Shown here: positions 7,020 through 13,271 of the stretch, in pieces
How positions within the stretch are numbered: position 1 is the first letter of the stretch
How the letters are laid out: each line of letters starts with the position of its first letter
From: G963676205 sp964342525
Lineage (GTDB): Bacteria; Campylobacterota; Campylobacteria; Campylobacterales; Arcobacteraceae
DNA: 18,489 nt
Assembly: GCA_964342525.1 (NCBI GenBank)
Contig: CAYFGQ010000069.1
Coordinates: 1 to 18,489 of the forward strand
Direction of reading: 5' to 3'
Position numbers and translations under genes: made by a program
Notes under the pieces: generated by a model
Database searches by the model: none
The model's input: the letters and a program-made list of their open reading frames with translations, nothing else
Told to the model about the DNA's origin: nothing

Positions 7020-7715
7020 TTATCCACCAAGATATTTTTTCTTGATCTCTGGATCATCCATTAGTTTTTTGGCATCCCCATCAAGAACAATTTCACCATT
7101 TTCAAGTACATATCCATAATCACTAATTCCAAGTGCAGCAAAAGCATTTTGCTCCACAAGTAAAATAGTAAGTCCTTCATTTCTTAGATTTGAGATAATA
7201 TCTATCACCTCCCCTACGATCTTAGGTGCAAGACCCATACTTGGCTCATCTAGCATTAAAAGTTTTGGTGAACTCATAAGAGCTCTAGCAATAGCAAGCA
7301 TCTGTTGCTCACCACCACTCATAGTTCCTGCTAGTTGAGATTTTTTAGATACAAGTCTAGGAAAAAGCTCATACATATGCTCTTTTTTCTTCTCAAAAGC
7401 TTCTATATCATTATATGCACCAATCTTTAAGTTTTCTTCCACAGTAAGATTGATAAATACCCTTCTTCCTTCAGGCACTAAAGATAGTTTATCTTGCACG
7501 ATTTTATGGGTAGGTACTTTAATGATATCCTTATCATTATAAAGGATTTGTCCAGTTTTTTTCACATCTCCAACTATTGCATTTAGTGTTGATGTTTTAC
7601 CTGCACCATTTGATCCTACTAAAGATATAATCTCACCTTTAGGTACATCAAAACTTATCCCCTTAACTGCTTTAATAAGTCCGTAATAAACTTCTAGATT
7701 TTTTACTTTAAGCAT
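7020..7715 (-). CDS. livF: Branched-chain amino-acid ABC transporter ATPase LivF
   Basis: The 231-aa ATPase drives import through the LivH/LivM permease. Walker A is GSNGAGKT (about 34-41), the Q-loop region follows, the ABC signature is MSGGEQQML (about 133-141) and Walker B is LLMLDEP. The H-loop region is LLVEQNAFAAL, where glutamine takes the usual histidine place, as is normal for LivF-type subunits. Length and the C-terminal VLENGEIVLDG stretch fit LivF. The start overlaps the end of livG by 8 bp, with AGGAGA upstream. It is the last gene of the liv operon, and I see no convincing intrinsic terminator after it. The transporter family is certain; the true substrate (branched-chain amino acids or another amino acid or amide) is not determined by sequence. 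Confidence 0.93.
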   Translation of the reverse strand: MLKVKNLEVYYGLIKAVKGISFDVPKGEIISLVGSNGAGKTSTLNAIVGDVKKTGQILYNDKDIIKVPTHKIVQDKLSLVPEGRRVFINLTVEENLKIGAYNDIEAFEKKKEHMYELFPRLVSKKSQLAGTMSGGEQQMLAIARALMSSPKLLMLDEPSMGLAPKIVGEVIDIISNLRNEGLTILLVEQNAFAALGISDYGYVLENGEIVLDGDAKKLMDDPEIKKKYLGG

Positions 7716-8475
7716 GTTTAAAATCTCCTAGATAAGCTTTAATAACCTCTTCATCTTCAATAGCATCTTTAATATGCCCCTCAAAGATAGTTTTACCATA
7801 ATCAAGTACCATCACCTTATCACAAAGGTGATTTACAAACTTCATATCATGCTCAATTAGTAAAATAGTCACATTAAAATGATCCCTAATACTAAATAAA
7901 AGCTCTGCCAACTCATGGGTCTCATTTGGGTTCATACCAGCAGCTGGTTCATCTAAAAGTAAAAGCTTTGGATTTGTTGCTAATGCTCTTGCAATCTCAA
8001 CTTTCCTTTGTGCTCCATAACTTAGACTTGATGCTAACTCATCTTTAAACTGATCTACACCTAAAAACTTCATAATCTCTAAGGCTTCAGCTTTTATCTT
8101 TTTCTCACTTGAGAAATATCTTGGAAGCCTAAACATAGATTCTAGATATGAATATTTAGCCTTGTTATCAAATCCTATCAAGATATTATCCATTACACTC
8201 ATAGATGAGAAAAGTCTAATATTTTGAAAAGTTCTAGCAATACCATCTGCTACAATCTTATAGTTCTTTTTATTTGTGATCTCTTTACCATCTAGGAAAA
8301 CCTTTCCAGATGTTGGAGAGTAGTTTCCTGTGATGATATTAAAAATAGTAGTCTTACCAGCACCATTTGGTCCAATAAGTCCATATATTTGTTTTGGCTC
8401 AATAGCAAAAGAGGTATCATTGATAGCTGTAACCCCACCAAATTTTTTGGTGATATTTTTAAGTTCAAGTATCAT
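7708..8475 (-). CDS. livG: Branched-chain amino-acid ABC transporter ATPase LivG
   Basis: The 255-aa ATPase is the partner of LivF. Walker A is GPNGAGKTT (about 36-44), the LivG-typical Q-loop stretch is ARTFQNIRLF, the signature is LSYGAQRKVEIARAL, Walker B is LLLLDEPAAGMNP and the H-loop is LLIEHDMKFV. The signature has LSYG rather than LSGG, which is common in this subunit. The ATG overlaps the livM stop in an ATGA arrangement (4 bp shared), with GGGGA upstream, so the two are translationally coupled. The end overlaps livF by 8 bp. Confidence 0.94.
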   Translation of the reverse strand: MILELKNITKKFGGVTAINDTSFAIEPKQIYGLIGPNGAGKTTIFNIITGNYSPTSGKVFLDGKEITNKKNYKIVADGIARTFQNIRLFSSMSVMDNILIGFDNKAKYSYLESMFRLPRYFSSEKKIKAEALEIMKFLGVDQFKDELASSLSYGAQRKVEIARALATNPKLLLLDEPAAGMNPNETHELAELLFSIRDHFNVTILLIEHDMKFVNHLCDKVMVLDYGKTIFEGHIKDAIEDEEVIKAYLGDFKHA

Positions 8476-9512
8476 TTTTCATCCCCTTTTTTAGCTTTCT
8501 TCTTTTTGAATATATCACTAAGCTCTCTTTTTCCCATAAGTCCTTCTCTTGCAAAAAGCATTATGATGATCAAGATCACTGAGAATACAACCATTCTAAG
8601 ACCTGGATGTGCTCCAAAATCCATACCAAACATAGATATAGGACCATCTAAGAATCTTAGCCATTCCATACCACCAATAACTAAAATAGTACCAATAATA
8701 GCACCAGTCATAGAACCCAGTCCACCAAGTACAATAATGATAAGTAATTGGAATGTTAAGAAGAATGTAAATAGATCAGGTGAGATAGTTGAAAGAAGGA
8801 TCGCTAAAAGACCTCCACCAACACCCTCAAAGAAAGCACTCGTACCAAAAGCTAAAGTTTTAATTTTAAAAGTATTGATACCAATAGCACTTGCCGCGTC
8901 CTCATCATCCCTAACAGCTTTCATAGCTCTTCCATATTTAGAATAAACTACATTAAGCATAAAAATAACAGTTAAAATAGCAAGACCACCTGTCCAGTAT
9001 AGATTGATAACATCGGGGATCTCATTTAGACCAATTGATCCATTTGTAAACTCTGGATTATTGATAGCAATTACTTTGATAATAAAACCAAAACCAAGTG
9101 TTACAATAGCAAGGTAATCACCCCTAACTCTAAATACAGGAGCAGCTAAACAAACAGCCACAAATGTAGCAGCCAATCCACTAAGTAATAAGGCAGGTAC
9201 TAAATCTAAACTAAGTGCAAGTACCCAAGGGTGAGGATCATCTAGCTGGAAAAGCTCCCACTTCATATCCTCACTTAAAAGGGCTAAAGCAGTTACATAA
9301 GCACCAATGGCAACAAAACCATTTGGTTCTAGTGAAAACTGTCCAGTTACACCATTGATCAGGTTATATGAAGCAGCTAAGATTATAAAGATCGCAATAT
9401 TGTTTAAGATTCTGATTGTGTAGTCATTAAAATTGTTTTCTGCTACAAAAAGAAAAGCAACAGCCATCATTATGATGATAAGTTTTAATATATTGTTTTT
9501 AGATAATGGCAT
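8472..9512 (-). CDS. livM: Branched-chain amino-acid ABC transporter permease LivM
   Basis: The 346-aa polytopic inner-membrane protein has about nine to ten hydrophobic segments. The family hallmark GQFSLEPNGFVAIGAY, a variant of the usual GQ-SLG-AAF-GIGAY, lies near residues 55-70. The conserved permease stretch GRAMKAVRDDEDAASAIGI lies near 193-211, where it contacts the ATPase, followed by GGLGSMTGAIIGT. The C-terminus is a charged, lysine-rich tail. It pairs with LivH to form the channel. The ATG is 1 bp after the livH stop on the minus strand and GAGG serves as ribosome site. Confidence 0.93.
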   Translation of the reverse strand: MPLSKNNILKLIIIMMAVAFLFVAENNFNDYTIRILNNIAIFIILAASYNLINGVTGQFSLEPNGFVAIGAYVTALALLSEDMKWELFQLDDPHPWVLALSLDLVPALLLSGLAATFVAVCLAAPVFRVRGDYLAIVTLGFGFIIKVIAINNPEFTNGSIGLNEIPDVINLYWTGGLAILTVIFMLNVVYSKYGRAMKAVRDDEDAASAIGINTFKIKTLAFGTSAFFEGVGGGLLAILLSTISPDLFTFFLTFQLLIIIVLGGLGSMTGAIIGTILVIGGMEWLRFLDGPISMFGMDFGAHPGLRMVVFSVILIIIMLFAREGLMGKRELSDIFKKKKAKKGDEK

Positions 9513-9513
9513 A

Positions 9514-10410
9514 TTAAAACCTCGCTTTCTCGAAGTTTATACCCATTATACCCGTCGGTCTAAAAAGTAAAACAAAAATTAAAAATATAAATGCAATAGC
9601 ATCTTTATATCCACCATATTCAGGGAAGAAAGCTACAAAGATTACTTCTGTAAATCCTAAAATAACTCCACCTAAAAATGCCCCATAAACAGAACCAATT
9701 CCACCAAGAACAGCTGCAGCAAAAGCTTTAAGTCCGATCATAACACCCATATATGGATAAATAATTGGATAAGAGATAGCCCAAAAAATACCCCCAATAG
9801 CAGCTAAAGAAGATCCTATGATAAATACATACATAATGATTCTATTTATATCAATACCCATTAGAGATACTGTTTTTATATCAAAAGCTAAGGCACGGAT
9901 TGCGATACCATATTTTGTACGGTATAAAAGGGCAAGTAAACATAAAAGTAAGATTACAGTTACGATAGGCACGATAAATACAAGTGGCGTAAAAATAGTT
10001 CCACCTATTTCAAAAGTTTGTTCAAAAAACTCTGGTGCTTTAAATGATTTTGGTGTACCACCAAAAACAACATTTACTATATTTTCTAAAAAGAAACTAA
10101 TACCAATTGCAGTGATTAGAAGTGAAATTCTGGGAGCGTGCCTTAAAGGTTTATATGCAATTTTATCTGTTAATACCCCTACTACTACAGATATAAGCAC
10201 TGCAAAAGCTACGCTAGCATAGATATCAAGTCCAAGTACACTCATCCCAAAAAAGGCTGCAAATGCACCAACCATCATGATATCACCATGGGCGAAGTTG
10301 ATAAGTCTAAGTACTCCATATACCATTGTATAACCAATAGCTATAAGTCCATACATAGATCCTAGGCTTACCCCGTTAACTAACTGTTGAATAAAAGTTG
10401 AAAAATCCAT
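9514..10410 (-). CDS. livH: Branched-chain amino-acid ABC transporter permease LivH
   Basis: The 298-aa inner-membrane permease has about eight hydrophobic helices. LivH hallmarks are the N-terminal NGVSLGSMYGLIAIGYTMVYG, written here in two overlapping blocks (NGVSLGSMYGL, LIAIGYTMVYG), then LRLINFAHGDIMMVGAF, the cytoplasmic loop IRALAFDIKTVSLMGI and the late motif AAVLGGIGSVYGAFLGG. The usual loop sequence is RA-A-D---A-L-GI; here lysine and valine replace part of it, a minor variation. TAGGA lies about 6 nt before the ATG. It follows livJ after a 33-bp gap that contains a strong hairpin. Confidence 0.93.
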   Translation of the reverse strand: MDFSTFIQQLVNGVSLGSMYGLIAIGYTMVYGVLRLINFAHGDIMMVGAFAAFFGMSVLGLDIYASVAFAVLISVVVGVLTDKIAYKPLRHAPRISLLITAIGISFFLENIVNVVFGGTPKSFKAPEFFEQTFEIGGTIFTPLVFIVPIVTVILLLCLLALLYRTKYGIAIRALAFDIKTVSLMGIDINRIIMYVFIIGSSLAAIGGIFWAISYPIIYPYMGVMIGLKAFAAAVLGGIGSVYGAFLGGVILGFTEVIFVAFFPEYGGYKDAIAFIFLIFVLLFRPTGIMGINFEKARF

Positions 10411-10421
10411 ATCATTCCTAC

Positions 10422-10441
10422 GAAGCAGTAAAAACTGCTTC
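10422..10441 (-). terminator. Hairpin between livJ and livH (attenuator or mRNA-stabilising stem)
   Basis: GAAGCAGT (10422-10429) and ACTGCTTC (10434-10441) form a perfect 8-bp stem with a 4-nt loop, starting 3 nt after the livJ stop codon. On the minus-strand transcript no U-run follows, so complete termination is unlikely. Such stems after binding-protein genes are known to protect the upstream mRNA and raise binding-protein levels over permease levels. The stem also lies close to the livH ribosome site. Confidence 0.6.
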
Positions 10442-10443
10442 TA

Positions 10444-11565
10444 TTAAGGATTTACCGTAGTTTTATAAACTAGTTTACCATTCTTAACTTGGTTAATCAC
10501 GGCACTTTTCTTAGCATCACCATTTGGCTCAATCGAGATCACACCTGTAACCCCTTGGAAACCTTTAGTTGCTTTAATTTTTTCATTGATACAAACACCA
10601 TCTGTTGGATCTTTACACTCATTCATCGCTTTTACAATTAGGAAATAAGAATCTGCACTTGCAGCAGCGAATGGGTGGATTTTTTCATTATATTTTTTAG
10701 AATAAGCATCAACAAAGCTTTTACTAAGTTTAGTAGTCATTGGTGCATCTGAGGAGAATGTATCACTATTATAGAAACCTTCTACAGCGTCTCCACCAAC
10801 TTCAAAGAATGTATTATCTGCAGCCATACCATCTGTACCTACAAATGGAACATTAAGACCAAGTTGTTTTGCTTGTTTAGCAATTAGACCAGCTTCTGCT
10901 GAATAGATTGGGAAAAAGATTGCCTCTGGTTTTAAACTTTTGATTGTAGAGATAGCAGCTTTAAAGTCAGTATTACCTGAAGTGATTCTAACTTGTTTTA
11001 AAACTTTTCCACCCATTTTTTTGAATTTTCTTTTAAATACTTTAGAAATACCAATTGAATAATCTAACTTAACATCTGTAATAACTACAACATTTTTTTT
11101 CTTAAGATCATTCATAAGAAAGTTTGCAGCAACCTCACCTTGAAATGCATCTGTAAAACAAACTCTATTTGCATATTTTCTATTTTTTGTTACTAAGATA
11201 TTTGTTGCAACTGGTGCAACTAATGGAGTATTGTTCTCACCAGCTATTTTTGTAATAGCCATAGTATTTGTTGAAGTAAGTGCTCCAACTACAGCAGCTA
11301 CATTGTCACTTGATATAAGTTTTTGCATTGCATTTGCTGATTCGATTTTATCTGATTTGTTATCATAAAGGATAACTTTAATTTTATCACCATTTTTTAG
11401 TGTTGGTTGTAACTCATGTGCAAGTTCTACACCTTTGTTTGCACTTTGACCATATCCACCAATTGGACCACTCATAGGCATTACAACACCTATTTTTACC
11501 TCTTTTGCATAGGCGAGCCCACACATCATAGCAGCACTAAGTGCTAAACTAGTTATTTTCTTCAT
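10444..11565 (-). CDS. livJ: Branched-chain amino-acid-type periplasmic binding protein (LivJ/LivK family)
   Basis: The 373-aa secreted protein has signal peptide MKKITSLALSAAMMCGLAYA with cleavage after AYA. The mature part is a type I periplasmic binding protein of the Peripla_BP_6 class. Visible features are the opening EVKIGVVMPMSGPIGGYGQS, the region AAVVGALTSTNTMAITKIAGENNTPLVAPVAT, which usually carries ligand contacts, then FVGTDGMAADN and the C-terminal GFQGVTGVISIEPNGDAKK. It delivers ligand to LivHM. AAGGAGA lies 5 nt before the ATG. It is first in the operon and separated from the permeases by a hairpin, as expected for a protein needed in excess. The ligand could be leucine/isoleucine/valine or another amino acid, amide or aromatic; the sequence alone does not decide. 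Confidence 0.9.
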   Translation of the reverse strand: MKKITSLALSAAMMCGLAYAKEVKIGVVMPMSGPIGGYGQSANKGVELAHELQPTLKNGDKIKVILYDNKSDKIESANAMQKLISSDNVAAVVGALTSTNTMAITKIAGENNTPLVAPVATNILVTKNRKYANRVCFTDAFQGEVAANFLMNDLKKKNVVVITDVKLDYSIGISKVFKRKFKKMGGKVLKQVRITSGNTDFKAAISTIKSLKPEAIFFPIYSAEAGLIAKQAKQLGLNVPFVGTDGMAADNTFFEVGGDAVEGFYNSDTFSSDAPMTTKLSKSFVDAYSKKYNEKIHPFAAASADSYFLIVKAMNECKDPTDGVCINEKIKATKGFQGVTGVISIEPNGDAKKSAVINQVKNGKLVYKTTVNP

Positions 11566-11887
11566 CTTATCTCCTTAAAAATGTCGTTAAATTTTAACTT
11601 TTTTTTGCTAAAAATTCTATAGAATACTCATTCACTCAAGTTTCAATTTAATACTTGTTACATAGCTTAACATACATAATTTTTTCTTATATATCATAAT
11701 CATATAACATTCGTATAACAAAAAATGACATTTAGATTATATTTAATATACAACTTTGTAACATATAAATATTTTATTAAGCTAATTATCTAAATAATTC
11801 AAAAAACAATTATTTAACAATCATTTAGTTATAATTTTTTAAACTTAGAAATATTTTTAATTTAATAAATCAATAAAAAGCGCTTAC
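11566..11887. promoter_or_regulatory. Divergent 322-bp intergenic region between livJ and the membrane kinase gene
   Basis: No gene is visible. For livJ (minus), a possible -10 lies in the 12-bp palindrome ATTCTATAGAAT (11614-11625), with TTGAAA (11641-11646, minus) as a possible -35 at imperfect spacing. For the kinase (plus), TATAAT is at 11830-11835, 52 bp before the ATG. Between them lie TGTAACA heptamers at 11656-11662 (minus) and 11757-11763 (plus), and the perfect repeat TATAACA-TTCG-TATAACA at 11703-11720. The plus-strand leader is extremely AT-rich. No riboswitch or small-RNA structure is recognised. Confidence 0.5.
11703..11720 (+). repeat. Perfect heptamer direct repeat with 11-bp period
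   Basis: TATAACA is repeated exactly at 11703-11709 and 11714-11720, separated by TTCG. An imperfect third unit, TATCATA, lies one more 11-bp period upstream at 11692. The spacing equals about one helical turn per unit, the geometry of OmpR/PhoB-family sites. It is central in the livJ/kinase intergenic region. Confidence 0.5.
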
Positions 11888-13255
11888 ATGATTGAAATAA
11901 AAAAGATAAATTTTAATAAACTATTTTTATCTATTATCACTATTTTCCTATTACTATTTACAATAACTACATATATGTTTTATATTGTAGATAAAAAATC
12001 TGATGAGATGCTTTACCATAAAACAACCCTAGTAAAAGGTATCTACACTATAAAATACAATCTTACTTCTATTCACCTATGGTTTACAGAGATTGCTTCA
12101 GGGGATGATTTTGGAGCTAGAGAAAAAATCACAGAGAATTTTCAAATCATTCAAAAAACAATAAAAGATTTACATAAACTCGAATCATCTGAAGCTGATA
12201 TCCATAGCTCAAAAGTAAGAGATGGAAAACTTATTTTAAGTAGTATATCTGATATACAAGAAAGATTAATAGCTTTTGAAAGACTAACCTCTATCTACTT
12301 AAATAATGAGATACTATTAAAAGAGTTTAATGATATAAATTATGATACAGATTATGAAATACTAATTGATGAACTACAAGTGTTTGATGAACTTATAAAT
12401 CACACATATCAACTACTATCAAAAGAATTAGGGATTTATAAAAAAAATATTTATATGTTTATCTCTTTGCTTATACTTTTAACTATTATCTTTACATTTT
12501 ATATATTTAAAAATGAAAAAGAAAAGATTGAACAAATAAGAAAAAAAGATGAATTTATAGCAGATCAATACAAACTAGCAGCCATGGGTGAAATGATAGA
12601 TGCCATAGCTCACCAATGGAAAACACCTTTAGGTATTATAAGAATGCATGCGGATTATACTCAGATGACTATAGAGTTAAATGAAGCAAAACTCCCAGAA
12701 ATTGAAAAAGATATGAATAAAATGATGTATCAAATTGATCACTTGGTAAGTACTATAGATGAGTTCAGAAGTTTTTTTAGACCAGATACAAAAACTGAAG
12801 TTTTACCTTTAAAAACAGTAATAGACTCCACCCTATTATTAATGAAAGATGAACTTAAAAAATATAATATTTCAACACAAATTGATTGTGATGAAAGTAT
12901 CAAAATTGAAGTAAATCAAAATGAGATTAAACATGTTTTAATAAATATTATTCAAAATGCTAGGGATGCTTTTATTGAAAATGAGACTAAAAATAGATTA
13001 GTAACTATTAGTAGTATAAAAGGTAAAGAAGAACATATACTAAAAGTAGCTGATAATGCTGGTGGAATACCAGAACATATCATAGATAAGATATTTATAC
13101 CCCATTTCACAACAAAAGCTGAAAATAAAGGAACTGGTATTGGTCTTTATTTGACAAAACAGATTATAGAGAAATATAATGGTTTTGTTGATGTACAAAA
13201 CCAAAATGATGGAGCCTGTTTTTATATCTCTTTTAAGGCTCCACTAAAAGGGTGA
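11888..13255 (+). CDS. Membrane-bound sensor histidine kinase (orphan)
   Basis: The 455-aa protein has transmembrane helices at about 12-34 and 187-207, enclosing a roughly 150-residue periplasmic domain that is helical and lacks Cache or PAS motifs. A short coiled coil (208-230) leads into HisKA with H-box AMGEMIDAIAHQWKTP (H242). The HATPase domain follows, with N-box NIIQNARDAF (N357), G1 DNAGGIP (389-395) and G2 NKGTGIGLYL. All catalytic motifs are present. No HAMP domain is evident. No response regulator is adjacent. Its kinase core closely resembles the soluble kinase at 1599-2543. The ribosome site is weak (AAAAAG), so the start rests on the first membrane helix beginning at about residue 12. 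The input is unknown; proximity to livJ and a chemoreceptor suggests nutrient sensing. Confidence 0.92.
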   Translation: MIEIKKINFNKLFLSIITIFLLLFTITTYMFYIVDKKSDEMLYHKTTLVKGIYTIKYNLTSIHLWFTEIASGDDFGAREKITENFQIIQKTIKDLHKLESSEADIHSSKVRDGKLILSSISDIQERLIAFERLTSIYLNNEILLKEFNDINYDTDYEILIDELQVFDELINHTYQLLSKELGIYKKNIYMFISLLILLTIIFTFYIFKNEKEKIEQIRKKDEFIADQYKLAAMGEMIDAIAHQWKTPLGIIRMHADYTQMTIELNEAKLPEIEKDMNKMMYQIDHLVSTIDEFRSFFRPDTKTEVLPLKTVIDSTLLLMKDELKKYNISTQIDCDESIKIEVNQNEIKHVLINIIQNARDAFIENETKNRLVTISSIKGKEEHILKVADNAGGIPEHIIDKIFIPHFTTKAENKGTGIGLYLTKQIIEKYNGFVDVQNQNDGACFYISFKAPLKG

Positions 13256-13271
13256 GTTTAAAAACTCTCCC
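13250..13271. terminator. Shared hairpin at the convergent gene ends
   Basis: GGGTGAGTTT (13250-13259) pairs with AAACTCTCCC (13262-13271), with one internal T-T mismatch. The stem contains the stop codons of both converging genes, which are only 2 bp apart. On the minus strand TTTT follows the stem; on the plus strand there is no U-run. A longer-loop stem, GGAGCCT (13211-13217) with AGGCTCC (13236-13242), lies just inside the kinase gene end and could assist termination of the minus-strand chemoreceptor transcript. Confidence 0.45.

Noticed and set aside
8389..8946. Plus-strand open frame of 185 codons across livG/livM
   Set aside because: It is antisense to conserved transporter genes, and its composition (runs of Ser, Pro, Ile) is typical of a shadow frame.
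9818..10222. Plus-strand open frame of 134 codons over livH
   Set aside because: It is a shadow of the livH membrane-protein gene with no start signal or recognisable domain.
11614..11625. Palindrome ATTCTATAGAAT upstream of livJ as an operator
   Set aside because: A 12-bp palindrome with one G-C pair per half is not remarkable in this base composition, and it overlaps the likely -10.
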